From Cymbidium sinense (lineage: Eukaryota; Streptophyta; Magnoliopsida; Asparagales; Orchidaceae): a DNA stretch of 64,000 nucleotides. The stretch covers positions 27,218,450 through 27,282,449 of the forward strand of contig CM038214.1 in NCBI GenBank assembly GCA_021442155.1. Direction: 5' to 3'. The position numbers were made by a program, and so were the translations under genes. Of the stretch, positions 12,911-26,882 are shown one piece after another. Numbering within the stretch: the stretch's first letter is position 1; each line of letters opens with the position of its first letter. A model generated the notes under the pieces. The model had not been told where the DNA came from, did not search any database, and saw only the letters and a list, made by a program, of their open reading frames with translations.

Positions 12911-13010
12911 NNNNNNNNNNNNNNNNNNNNNNNNNNNNNNNNNNNNNNNNNNNNNNNNNNNNNNNNNNNNNNNNNNNNNNNNNNNNNNNNNNNNNNNNNN
13001 NNNNNNNNNN
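12911..13010. other. Assembly gap, 100 N
   Basis: A run of exactly 100 N, the usual placeholder for a gap of unknown size. The same sequence lies on both sides, so the gap probably joins two overlapping contig or haplotype ends. Confidence 0.97.
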
Positions 13011-13463
13011 AAAAACCTAAAACTAAGAAAATAATAAAATAAAATAAAATAAAAACATAAACTAAAGCTTAAACCTGAACCTAAACCTAAACCTAAACCT
13101 AAAATTAAAATAATATAAAAACTAAAATAAATAAATACCAAAACTAAGCTAAGAATTAAAATAAACCTAAAAATGCCTAAATAAAATAATAAGTAAAGGA
13201 AATAAAATAAAATAATCCCTAAACCCTAAACCTTAAACCCTAAAAATTCTAAACATTAATCCCTAAACCCTAAACCATAAACCCTAACCCTAAACCTTAA
13301 ACCCTAAAACCCTAAACCTTAAACGCTAAACCATAAACCCTAAACCCTAAACCCTAAACCTTAAACACAAAATCCTAAACATTAAAAATCTAAAAACCCT
13401 AAACCCTAGTACTAACCCTAAACCATGTAACCTAAACCTGCTACCCTAAACCCTTAACCCTTA
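13011..13463. repeat. Right copy of the sequence flanking the assembly gap
   Basis: Starts with AAAAACCTAAAACTAAG immediately after the Ns and follows 12455-12910 to its end. A related third copy is found around 20020-20215. Confidence 0.88.
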
Positions 13464-16400
13464 ATGCTAAACCCTATACCCTAAACCCTAAACCCTAAGT
13501 CCCAAACCCTAAACCCTAACCCCTAAACTAAACTGAAACCCTAAACCCTAAAAGCTAAAAACTTAAACCTAAACTAAATAAAACTTAAAAATAAAATAAA
13601 AAAGTAAAATAAAATAAAAACATAAACTAAAACCTAAACCTAAATTAGAAAGAAAAAAAATATAAAAAATAAAAATGAAACTAAAATAAAATAAATAAAA
13701 ACCAAAACTAAAGAAAAAATAAAAAAACTAAATAAAATAAAAATTAAACCTAAAATAAAAATAAAATAAACCTAAAATAAAGTAAAATATAAATTAAATT
13801 AAAACCTACGTAAAAATGAAAATAAAATTAAACCTAAATAAAAAAGTAAAATAAACTAAAATAAATAAATAAAAACTAAATAAACCTAAACCTACTAGTT
13901 TACTTAACATAGAAAAATAAAAAAAATCAAAAATCAAAAATAACAAATCCTAACCCTAAAACCTAAACCCTAAACCCCAAAGCCAAAAACCTATAACCCT
14001 AAACCCTAAACCCTAAACACCAACCTTAAACCTTAAACTTGAGAAAGAACCAAAACCTAAAATAAACAAAATAAAATAAACCTAAACCTAAACTAAAATA
14101 AACTAAACTAAAATAATAAAACCTAAACCTAAACCTAAACTAAATAAAATAAAATAAACTAAAAAGTAAAACCTAAAAATAAACCTAAAATCAAAACCTA
14201 AAATCAAAACGTAAAAAGATATGATAAAAACCTAAACCTAAACCTAAAAATTAAAAATAAAACTTAAACTTAAAAAAAAACTCAACTAAAAAATAAACCT
14301 AAACCTAAACCTGATCATAAAAAATAAACTAAAATAAAAAACCAAAACTAAAATAAATAAACTAAACTAAATAAAAATAAAAAAACCTAAATAAAAATAA
14401 AAAATAAATTAAATTAAATAAATATAAGACTTCAAGTTTACTTAATTTTAAAATAGATAAATAATTAAAATAAAAAAATAAAATAAGCTTAAACCTAAAC
14501 TAAAATAAATAAAACTTAAACCTAAACCTACTATAAACTAAACCTAAACAAAAACCTAAACTAAATAAAATAAAATAAACTAAAATAAATAAAACCTTAA
14601 AACAAACTAAACTAAAATAACAAAACCTAAACCTAAACCCTAAATAAAATAAAATAAATTAAAAATAAACCTAAACTAAAAAATAAAAAATAAAAATAAA
14701 CCTAAAATAAAAAATTAAAACCTAAACCTAAAAAAAGAAAATAAAAACCAAAAAATAAAAAATAAAATCTAAACCTAAAAAATAAAAGAAAAATAAAACT
14801 AAACTAAAAAATAAACCTAAACCTAAACCTAAAAAAAAAATAAATTAAAATAAATAAACATAAAATAAATAAACCAAACTAAATAAAAATAAAAAATAAA
14901 CCCTAAATAAGAATAAAAAATAATAAACTAAAATAAATAAAAAATAAACTAAATAAACCTAAATTTGATGGTTTACTTAATTTAAAAAAAACCTAAGCCC
15001 TAAGCTAATCCTAAATCCTAAACCCTAAATTTTAAAAATAAACTAAAAAAAACAAAACCTACCATTTTAAATATTTAAAAAATAAACCTAAACTAAAACC
15101 TAAATTTTAAACCTAAACCCCTAAAAAAAACCCTAACCCTAAACTGTAAAAAAAACCCTAACCTTAAACCTAAACCTAAACCTAAAACCTACAACCCTAA
15201 ACTAAAGCAACCCTAAACAATATAAAACTAAAACCCAAACCCTAAACCTGTAAACCCTAAACACTAAATCCTAAAAACCATAAACCTTAAAGCCTAAACA
15301 GTAAACCCTAAACTTTAAACCCAAAACCCTAAGCCTAAAACCAAAACCCAAAAACCCTAAACCTTAAAACCCTAAACCCTAAACCCTAAACCCTAAATCT
15401 TAACCTTAAACACTAAAACCTAAACCCTAAAACTAACTCTAAACCTTGAACCCTAAACCTATAAGCCTAAACTTGCAACCCTAAAACCTAAACCCTAAAA
15501 GCCTTAAACCCTAAACCCAAAACCCTAAACTAAACCTAAAACTAAGATAACCCTAAACACTTAACCCTTAATGTTAAACCTTAAACCCTAAACTAAACTA
15601 TAAACACTTAAACCTAAACTAAATAAAACCTAAAAAAATAAATAAATAAACCTAAACTAAAATAAAATAAATAAATAAAATAAAATAAAAACATAAACTA
15701 AAACCTTATCCCAAACCTAAAAATAAAAAAATAAAAAATAAAAATAAAACATAAAATAAAAACAAAACATAAAATAAAAATAAAATAAACTTAAAATAAA
15801 ATAAAATAAAAACATAAATAAAAATAAAAATATAAATAAACCTAAATAAAAAAGTAAAATAAACTAAAATAAATAAAAAATAAACTAAATAAACCTAAAC
15901 CTACTAGTTTACTTAACATAAAAGTTTTAAAAAAAAAATCCTAACCCTAAACCCTAAAACTACAACACTAAACCCTAAACCCTAAACCCTAAAACCAAAA
16001 ACCCTAAACCCTAAACCATAAACACCCCCTAAACCCTAAAATCTAAACCCTAAAACCTATAACACTAAACCCTAAACACCAAACGCAAAACCCTAAACTT
16101 AAAAAAAACCAAAACCTAAAATACACAAAATAAAATAAACTTAAACCTAAACTAAAATAAAATAAGCTAAATTAAATAAAACCAAAACCTAAAATAACCC
16201 AAACCTAAACCTAAACCTAAACTAAATAAAATAAACTAAATTAAAAATAAATATAAACATAAACTAAAAAATAAACCTAAACCTAAACTACAAAATAAAA
16301 CCTAAAATAAACCTAAAAAAAAAAATCTAAATCTTAAACATAAAAAATAAAAAAAAACCTAAACCAAAACATAAAAAATAAAATAAAACCTAAACCTAAA

Positions 16401-19400
16401 AAAATAAACACTAAACCTAAAACTAAACCCGAACTAAAATAAAATAAACCTAAAATAAGTAAACCAAACTAAATAAAATAAAAAATAAACCTAAATAAGA
16501 ATAAAATTAAAACTAAAATAAAAAAAAATAAACAAATAAACTAAACTAATTTAAAATAAGTAATCCTAAACCCTAAACCCTAAATTCTAAAAATAAAAAA
16601 CTAAACAAACTAAACCTAAAAAAAACTAAGCTAAACCTAAAACCTAAAATAACCTAAACTATAAAACCCTAACTAAACCTAAACTAAACCCAAACCCTAA
16701 ACAAATAAACCTAAACCCCAAACCTAAAACCCTAAACCTAAACCCTAAACCTAAACCTAAACCTAAAACTATAAACCTAAACCCAAATCATAAATCAAAA
16801 ACTTAAAGCTAAACACTAATAAACCCTAAACTAAACCTAAAACTAAACTGTAAACCTAAACCCTAAACCTAAACCTAAACCTAAACTAAACTAAACTAAA
16901 AACCCTAAAAACCTAAACTAAACCTAAACTAAACTAAACCTAAACCTAAACCTAAAATAAACCCTAAACCCTAACCCTAAACTTAACCTAAACCCTAAGC
17001 TACTCCTAAAACCTTAACCCATAACATTAAACCCTAAACCCTAAACCCTAAATCCCAAACCTTAAACCATAAACCCATAAACTAACCAAAAACCCTAAAA
17101 ATTTAAACAATTAAACTTAAACTAAGTTAAACCTAACTAAAAATAAATAAATAAACCTAAATAAAAAAATAAAAACATAAACTAAAACCTAAACCTAAAC
17201 CTAAAAATAAAATAAAATAAAACTAAACTAAAATAAAATAAATAAAAACCAAGAATAAAGAAAAAAATAGAAAAACTAAATAAAATAAAATCTAAACCTA
17301 AAATTAAAATAAAATAAACTAAAAATAAAATAAAATAAAAACTAAATAAAAACCTAAATAAAAATGAAAATAAAAATAAACCTAAATAAAAAAGTAAAAT
17401 AAACTAAAATAAATAAAAAAATAAACTAAATAAACCTAAACTTATTGGTTTACTTAACATAAAAAAGAAAAAAAATCCTAACCCTAAACCTAAACCATAA
17501 ACCTACAACACTAAACCCAAAAACCTAAACACTAAACCTACAACACTAAACCCTAAACCCTAAATACTAAAACCCTAAACCATAAACCCTAAACCTTAAA
17601 CATACAACACTAAACCCTATAACTAACCCTAAACCCTAAACCTTAAATCTTAAAACCCTAAACCCTATACCCTAAACCCTAAACCCTAAACCCATAACCT
17701 TAAAACCTAAACCCTAAACCCTAAACACCAAACCATAAAACCTACAACCCTAAACCCTAAACTTAAAAAAACACCTAAAGCTAAAATAAACAAAATAAAA
17801 TAAACCTAAACTAAAATAAACTAAACTTAAATAAATAAAACCTAAACCTAAACCTAAAATAAACTAAACCTAAACCTAAACCTAAACTAAATAAAATAAA
17901 ATAAACTAAAAATAAACCTACACCTAAACTAAAAAAATAAAACCTAAAAATAAACCGAAAATAGAAACCTAAAACATAAACCTTAAGAAATAAAATAAAA
18001 AACCTAAACCTAAACCTAAAAATAAAAATTAAACTCTAAACCAAAAAAATAAAATAAAAATAAAATGAAACTTAAAAATAAACTGAAACCTAAACCTAAA
18101 AAAGAAACTAAATAAAAATAAAAAATAAAATAAACTAAAATAAATAAAAAGTAAACTAAATAAATGTAAGCATATGAGTTTACTTAATTTAAAAAATATA
18201 ATTAATTTAATTAAACAAAATAAAATAAACCTAAACTTAAACTATAATAAACTAAACTAAAATAAATAAAACTTGAACCAAAACCTAAAATAAACTAAAC
18301 CTAAACTAAATAAAAACAAAATAAAAAAAATAAATAAAACCTTAAAATAATCTAAACTAAAATAAATAAAACCTTAACATAAACCTAAAAAAAACTAAAC
18401 ATAAACCTAAACCTAAACCCTAAATACCATAAAATAAACTAAAAAAACCTAAACCTAAATTAAAAAACTAAAACATGATAATAAACCTAAAACCGAAACC
18501 TAAAAAAGAAAATAGAAACCTAAACCTAAACCTAAAAATAAAAAAATAAAACATAAACCTAAAAAATAAAATAAAATAAAAATAAAACTAAACTAAAAAA
18601 AGCATAACCCAAAATCTAAACCTAAAAAATAAACTAAAACAAATAAACCTAAAATAAATAAACCAAACTAAATAAAAATAAAAAAATAAACCAAAATAAA
18701 AATTGAAATAAAACTAAAATAAATAAAAAAATAAACTAAATAAACTAAATAATCCTAAACCTTCTGGTTTACTTAATTTAAAAATAAAAAACCACCTAAA
18801 CCCTAAGCTAAACCTAAACCCTAAAATTAAACTAAAAAAAAACCAAAACCTACTAGTTTACTTATTTTAAAAATAAACCTAAACTAAAACTTGAACCCTA
18901 AACCTAAAACACCCTAAACCCTAAACCCTAAAAAAAACCCTAACCTTAAACCGTAAAAAATAAAAAAACCTTAACCCTAAACCTTAAACCCTAAACCTAC
19001 AACCTTAAACCTTAAAGCCAAAACCCTAAAACCCAAACCTAAAACCAGAAATCCAATATCCAAAACACTAAACCCTAAACTATAAATCTTAAACCCTTAA
19101 CCCTAAACCTTAATCTTAAACCCTAAACTCGAAAACCCTAAACCATAAACCCTAAACCCTAAACCATAAACACTAAACCCCGAACCATAAAACCCTAAAA
19201 ATGCTAAACCCAAAAATTAACCTTAAACCCTGAACCCAAAACATATTACCTTAAACCTGCAACCCTAAACCCTAAACCTTAAACTAACCATAAACACTAA
19301 GCTAACCCTAAACCATAAACCCTAAACCCTAAACCCTAAACCTTAAACCACAAATGCTAAAAAGCTAAAAACTTAAACCTAAATTAAATAAAACCTAAAA

Positions 19401-19409
19401 ATACAATAA
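13464..19409. repeat. Anchored telomere-derived satellite array
   Basis: Alternating CCCTAAA-rich blocks and AATAAA/CCTAAA monomers. Anchor copies (CCTACTAGTTTACTTAACAT or variants) lie at about 13891, 14431, 14967, 15901, 17441, 18171, 18761 and 18851. The three at 13891, 15901 and 17441 share the variant ending TTAACAT and the same preceding context (AACTAAATAAACCTAAACCT), so they form a subfamily. CCCTAAA-rich blocks lie at about 15120-15590, 16560-17100, 17470-17760 and 18780-19350. No gene is seen. Confidence 0.85.
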
Positions 19410-20220
19410 ATAAAAAAACATAAACCAAAATAAAATAAAAGATAAAATAAACTAAAAAAAAAAAACCTAACCTAAACCTAAACCTAAACTCAAAAAGAAA
19501 ATAAAATAAAAAATGAAAACTAAACTAAAATAAAATAAATTAAAACCAAAACTAAACTAAAAAATAAAAACCTAAATAAAATAAAAATTAAACCTAAAAT
19601 AAAAGTAAAATATACATAAAATAAAATAAAATAATAACAAAATAAAAACTTAAATAAAAATAAAATAAAAATAAACATAAATAAAAATAAGAAATAAAAT
19701 AAATAAAAGAAAAACTAAATAAACCTAAACCTACTAGTTTTCTTAACTTAAAAAAACCATAACCCTAAACCCTAAAACTAACCCTAAACCCTAAACCCTA
19801 AACCCTAAACCTACAACACAAAATCCTAAACCCTAACCCTAAAACCCTAAACCCTAAACCCAAAACCCTAAACCCTAAACCCTAAACCCCAAACCCAAAA
19901 ACCTACAACCCTAAACCTAAACACTGAACCCCAAAGCCTCAATCATAAACCCTAAACTCTAAACCTGCAAAACCTAAAAAAACTAAACTTAAACTAAACA
20001 AAACCTAAAAATAAAATAAATAAAAAAACCTAAACTTAAGAAAATAATAAAATAAAATAAAATAAAAACTTAAACTAAAGCTTAAACCTAAACCTAAACC
20101 TAAAATTAAAATAATATAAAAACTAAAATAAATAAATACCAAAACTAAGCTAAGAATTAAAATAAACCTAAAAAATTCCTAAATAAAATAATAAGTAAAG
20201 GAAAAATAAAAATAAAATAA
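19410..20220. repeat. Segment duplicated at 11880-12640 (copy 2)
   Basis: It has the same landmark order as 11880-12640, including an anchor variant at 19731-19750 with one change (TTTTCTTAACTT) and the final TAAGTAAAGGAAA phrase at about 20195-20207. Substitutions and small indels separate the copies, so they are not assembly clones of each other. Confidence 0.75.
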
Positions 20221-23200
20221 ACATAAAATATAATTAAATAAAAAATAGCTAAAAACTTAAACTTGAAATAAACAAAATAAAATAAACCTAAATCTAAACT
20301 AAAATAAACTAAACTAAAATAAATAAAACCTAAACCTAAACCTAAAATAAACTATACCTAAACCCTAAACTATGTAAAATAAAATAAACTAAAAATAAAC
20401 CTAAACCTAAACTAATAGATAAATTCTAAAAATAAACCAAAAAAAAACCAAAATTCTAAACCTAAAAACTAAAATGAAAACCTAAACTTAAACCTAAACC
20501 TAAAAAATAAACTAAATTAAAAAAACTAAAATAAAATAAATAAACCTAAAATAAATAAACTAAACTAAGTAAAAATAAAAAATAAACCTAAATAATAATA
20601 AATTAAATGAACAAAATAAATCTAAATCTACCAATTTTTTTAATTAAAAAAACCCCTAAACCCTAAACCCTAAATCCTAAACTATAAGCCCTAAAATTAA
20701 TCATTAATCTTAAATCCTAAACCTATAATGGTAAACTTACAACTCTAAACCCTAAACCCTAAGTACAAAAATAAATTAAAAATAAATAAAAAACCCTAAC
20801 CCTAAACCCTACACCCTAAACCAAACCCTAAACCCTAAACCCTAAACCATAAACCCCAAACCATAAAACCTACAACCCTAAAACCCTAAACCCTAAAGCC
20901 TAAACACTAAACCTTAAACCCTAATCCTAAACCCTAAACCTTAAAACTCTAAACACCTAAAATCTTAAACCCTAAATCCTAAACCCTAAAACCTAAAAAC
21001 CTAAACATAAACTAATTAAAACATAAAAATAAAATAAATAAATAAAACAAAACCTAAAAATAAAATAAAATAAAATAATAAAATAAAATAAATAAAAACT
21101 TAAACTATATAAAAAAAATAAAAACATAAATAAAATAGAAACTAAATAAAAATCAAAACCTAGAAATAAATAAAAAATAAAACCAAAACCTAAAATAAGA
21201 ATAAAATAAAATAAACCTAAATCTAAACTAAAATAAATTAAACTAAATAAATAAAACTTAAACCTAAACCCTAAATTGAATAAAAGAAAATAAACTAAAA
21301 ATAACTCTAAACATAAATTTAAAAGTAAAACTTAAAAATAAACCTAAAATAAAAACCTAAACCTAAACTAAATAAAACTTAAAAATAAAATAAATTAAAA
21401 AATCCAAACCTAAATAAAATAAAAAAATAAAATAAAATAAAAACATAAACTATAACCTAAACATAAAACTAAACCTGAAAAGAAAAGAAAATAAAAAAAA
21501 TAAACACTAAACTAAAATAAAATAAATAAAAACCTAAACTAAACTAAAAAATTAAAAACCTAAATAAACTAAAAATTAAACCTAAAATAAAACTGAAATA
21601 AAGCTAAAGTAAAATAAAATTAAAACTAAATAAAACCTTAAACCTAAAAAATAAAATTAAAAAATAAATAAAAAATAAAACCTAAACCCTAAACTAAAAA
21701 AAACCTAAACCTAAAATAGAAATAAAATAAACCTAAACCTGAACTAAATTAAATTAAACTAAAATAAATAAAACCTAAATCTAAACATAAAATAAACTAA
21801 ACTTTAACCTAAACTTAAACTAAATAAAATAAAATAAACCAAAAATAAACTTACACCTAAACTAAAAAATAAAACCTAAAAATAAACCTAAAATAAAAAC
21901 CTAAAACCTAAACCTAAAAATAAACCTAAAATAAAAACCTAAAACCTAAACCTAAAAATAAAAAATAGAACTTAAACCTAAATAATAAAATAAAAATAAA
22001 ACTAATGTAAAAAAATAAACATAAATCTAAACCTAAACCTAAAAAATAAACTAAAATAAAAAAACCTAAACTAACATAAATAAACCTAGATTAAATGAAC
22101 TTAAGAAAATAAAAATAAAAATAAAAATAAACCAAAATAAAAAAAAATAAAATTAACTAAATAAAAAAGTAAAATAAACGAACCTAATTTACTTAATTTA
22201 AAGAAAATAAAAAATATATGAAAAAAATATCTTAACTAAAATCCTACCTAAACCCTAAACCCATAACCCTAAACTAAAACCTAAACCCAAAAAATAAACC
22301 TAAACCCTAAATAACAACACTAAACTAAATAATAAATAAATAAACCATAAACCGTAAATAAAAAATGAATAAATAAAAAATAAAAACAAACACTAACCTT
22401 CAATCTTAAACCCTAAACCCTGAACCTTAACCTACAACCCTAAAACCTATAACCCTAAACCCTAAACCTAAACCCAAAACCCAAAACCCAAAACCCTAAA
22501 CCCTAAAATCCTAAAAACCTAAACCTAAACTAAATAAAACCTAAAAAAAAAATTAAAAACAAAGTCTAAACCTAAATAAAATAAATTAAAAACCTTAACT
22601 AAAACCTAAACTTGAACATAAACCTAATTCTATAGCTAAAATTAAAATATGTTAAAAACTAAAAACTAAAATAAAATAAAATAAAGAAAAACTAAATTAA
22701 ACTAAAAAAATAAAATAAACCTAAAAATAAAAAACCTAAATAAAATAAAAACTAAACATAAGATATAAATAAAATAAACCAAAAAATAAATAAAAATTAA
22801 ACCCTAAACCCTAAAGCCTAAACAGTAAACCTTAAACCCTAATCCTAAACCTTAAAACTTAAAGCTCTAAACCCTAAAATCCTAAACCCTAAACCCTAAA
22901 CCCTAAAAACCTAAAAACCTAAACTAATTAAAACTTAAAATTAAAATAAATAAATAAATAAACCAAAGCCTAAAAATAAAATAAAATAAACTAACAAAAT
23001 AAATTAAAATAAAATAAATAAAAACCTAAACTAAATAAAAAAAGACCTAACAATAAAAAACATAAATAAAATAAAAACTAAATAAAAATCTAAACCTAGA
23101 AATAAATAAAAAATAAAACCAAAATTGTAAACTAAAAAAAACCTAAACCTAAAATAAGAATAAAATAAAATAAACCTAAATCTAAAATAAAATAAATTAA

Positions 23201-26200
23201 ACTAAAATAAATAAAACCTAAACCTAAACTTAAAATAAACTAAACCTAAACCCTAAATTAAATAAAATAAAATAAATGAAAAATAACTCTAAACATAAAT
23301 TTAAAAATAAAACTTAAAAATAAACCTAAAATAAAAACCTAAACCTAAACTAAATAAAACATAAAGATAAAATAAATAAATAAACCCAAACCTAAATAAA
23401 ATAAAAAAATAAATTAAAATAAAAACATAAACTATAACCTAAACCTAAAATTAAACTCAAAAAGAAAAGAAAATAAAAAATAAAAACTAAACTAAAATAA
23501 AATAAATAAAAACCTAAACTAAACTAAAAAAATTAAAAACCTAAATAAACTAAAAATTAAACCTAAAATAAAAATGAAATAAAGCTAAAGTAAAATAAAA
23601 TTTAAACTAAATAAAACCTTAAACCTAAAAAATAAATAAAAAAAATAAATAAAAAATAAAATCTAAACCCTAAACTAAAATAACATAAACCTAAAATAGA
23701 AATAAAATAAACCTAAACCTAAACTAAAATAAATAAAACCTAAACCTAAACTAAAATAAATAAAACCTAAACCTAAACTAAATAAAATAAAATAAACCAA
23801 AAATAAACCTAAACCTAAACTAAAAAAATAAAACCTAAAAATAAACCTAAAATAAAAAACCTAAAACCTAAACCTAAAAATAAAAAATAGAACTTAAACC
23901 TAAATAATAAAATAAAAATAAAATTAACGTAAAAAATAAACATAAATCTAAACCTAAACCTAAAAAAATAAACTAAAATAAAAACATAAACTAACATAAA
24001 TAAACCTAGATTAAATGAACTTAAGAAAATAAAAATAAAAATAAACCAAAATAAAAATAAAAAATAAAATTAACTAAAATAAATAAAAAGTAAACTAAAT
24101 AAACCTAAACCTACCAGTTTACTTAATTTAAAGAAAATAAAAAATATGAAAAAAAACCTTAACCCTAAAGGTATCCCTAAACCTACAACCCTAAACCCAT
24201 AACCATAAACCCTAAAACTAACACTAAACCCAAAACCCTAAACCTACTACCCTAAACCTAGAACACAAAACCCTAAACCCTAAGCCCTAAACTAACCCTA
24301 AACCCTAAATAATAAATAAATAATAAAAACAAACACTAACCTTCAATCCTAAACCCTAAACCCTAAACCCTTAACCTATAATGCTAAAACCTATAACTTT
24401 AAACCCTAAACCCTAAACCCAAAATCCTAAAATCCTAAAAACCTAAACCTAAACTAAACAAAACCTAAAAAAAATTAAAAACAAAATCTAAACCTAAATA
24501 AAATAAAATAAAAATCTCAACAAAAACCTAAACTTGAACATAAACCTAGTTCTAAAGCTAAAATTAAAATAAATTAAAAACTAAAATCTAAAATAAAATA
24601 AAATAAATAAAAAAGTAAACTAAACTAAAAAAATAAAATAAACCTAAAAATAAAAAATTAAATAAAATAAAAACTAAACATAAGATAAAAATAAAATAAA
24701 CCTAAAAATAAATAAAAATTAAAACTTAAACCATAAAGTAAAAAGAAAACCTAAACCTAAAATAAACAAAATAAAATAAACCTAAACCTAAACTAAGATA
24801 AAGTAAACTAAAATAAATAAAACCTTAACATAAACCTAAATTAAACAAAACCTAAACCGTAAACTAAAAAAATAAAATATACTAAAATTAAACCTAAACT
24901 TAAAATTAAGCCTAAAATAAATACCCAAAACCTAAACCTAAAAAAATAAAATAAAAACCTAAACCTAAACCTAAAAATAAAAAATAAAACTTGAACTTAA
25001 AAAATAATATAAATATAAAACTAAACTAAAAAAATAAAAATAAACCTAAACCTAAAAGGTAAACTAAAATAAAAAAACCTAAACTATAAAAACTAATACT
25101 AAAATAAATTGAATAAAAATAAAAAAATAAACTTATATAAAAATAAAAAATAAAATAAACTAAATAAATAAGAAATAAACTAAATAAACCTAAACCTATC
25201 AATTTTCATAATCTAAAAAAACCTTAAACCCTAAGCCTTAAATCCTAAATGCTAAACCCAAAATCTATAGCACCAAACAATAAACTAATCCTAAATCCTA
25301 AATGCTAAATAAAAAAATATAAAATAAAATAAAATAAAAACCCTAACCCTTAACCCTATACCCTAAAACCTAAACCCTAAAACCCTAAACCCTAAACCCC
25401 AAATCATAAACCCTAAACCCTAAACCCTAAAACCTACAACCTTAAACCCTAAACCCTAAACCTGAAACCCAGACCCAAAATGCTAAACTAACCTTAATCC
25501 ATAAACCTGAAACCCTAAACCTAAAACCTAAAAACTAAACCTAAACTAAATAAAACCTAAAAATAAAATAAATAAATAAACTAAACTAAAATAAAAAAAA
25601 GAATAAAAACATAAACTAAAACCTAAATCTAAACTTAAATCTAAACCTAAAAGAAAAAAATAAACTAAAATAAAATAAATAAAAATCTAAACCAAATTAA
25701 AAAATAAAAAACCTAAATAACATTAAAACTAAACATAAAATAAAAATAAAATAAACCTAAAATAAAATCAAATAAAAACTAAAAAAACCAAAACCTAAAA
25801 AAACCTAAAAATAAATAAAAAAGATAAAACCTAAACCCTAATCTAAAAAATGCCTAAATCTAAAATAAAAATAAAGTAAACCTAAACATAAACTAAAATA
25901 AATAAAACCTAAACCTAAACTTAAAATAAACTAAAGCTAAAGCTAAAGCTAAACTAAATAAAATAAAATAAACTAAAAATAAATCTAAACCTAAATTAAA
26001 AAATAAAACCTAAAAATAAACCTAAACCTAAAAATAAAAAAATAAAACCTAAAACTAAAAGATAAAACAAAAATAAAACTAAACTAAAAGATAAACCTAA
26101 AACTAAACCTAAACTTAAAAAAATAAACTAAAATAAAAATCCTAAACTAAAATAAATAAACCTAAAATAAATATACTAAACTAAATAAAAATAAAAAATT

Positions 26201-26534
26201 AACCTAAATTAAAATAAATAAAATAAAATAAACTAAAATAAATAAAAATAAATTAAATAAACTAAATAAAATAAATAAACCAAAACCTACCAATTTACTT
26301 AATTTTAAAAAAAACCATAAGCCCTAAATCCTAAACCCTAAACCCTAAACCAAAAACCTTAAAAAACCCTAAACCCTGAACTCTAAATCCTCTCCATAAA
26401 CCCTAAAACCCTAAACCCTAAATTCAAAACACTAAACCCTAAACCATAACCCTAAACCCTAAGCCTTAAATCCCAAGCCCTAAACATAAACCTAAGCTAA
26501 CTAACTAAGTTAAAAAGTAAACCTAAACCCTAAG
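20221..26534. repeat. Anchored telomere-derived satellite array
   Basis: Anchors or anchor variants lie near 20629, 22187, 24111, 25191 and 26287. The pair of intervals 21360-22200 and 23340-24130 are close copies: both carry the phrase TAAATGAACTTAAGAAAAT just before the anchor and the AAAGAAAATAAAAAATATG phrase after it. CCCTAAA-rich blocks lie at about 20650-20990, 22220-22520, 24150-24440, 25200-25530 and 26310-26490. No gene is seen. Confidence 0.85.
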
Positions 26535-26882
26535 AATGGGCAGATCCTTGATGGCAGGAACATCATCAACTAGGCTGTTAGATCTAGGTGGGGTGAACAT
26601 GGATGCCATTATCGAGTGGTGGGGGGATCTAGGTTGTCAATTTGGAAGTCGAGGCGGTGGTTATGGAGGAAGGAGTGGCGGTTATGGCCATGGTGATGAT
26701 GAGGAGAGATCGGGATATGATGGTGGATCCGCCACTACTGGTTAGGGTGGTTCATGGGAACGGAGAAACTAAAGAATGGCCAATTCATCAACTACTTATG
26801 GAATTATGTCTTTACATAGAGACATTCTAGTTATCTAGGTTTTGATTTTCTATGCGTCTCATTTTGATCTAATTAAAAAAAA
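26535..26882 (+). pseudogene. GRP relic B: truncated GRP7-like retrocopy with rearranged middle
   Basis: It starts at the codon for Asn in the RRM tail (N-G-Q-x-L-D/M-A-G), like most other copies. After this the Q-A-Q-S-R linker is altered by indels. A stretch at 26590-26640 (AACATGGATGCCATTATCG and neighbours) has no counterpart in the other relics. The Gly/Tyr-rich tail follows (26645-26745), then the frame end equivalent to W-R-N-stop (AACGGAGAAACTAAAG), and a shortened 3'UTR. The UTR stops after TTTTGATCT and runs straight into A-rich satellite and an anchor motif, so the normal UTR end and A tail are lost. No intact frame remains. Confidence 0.82.
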
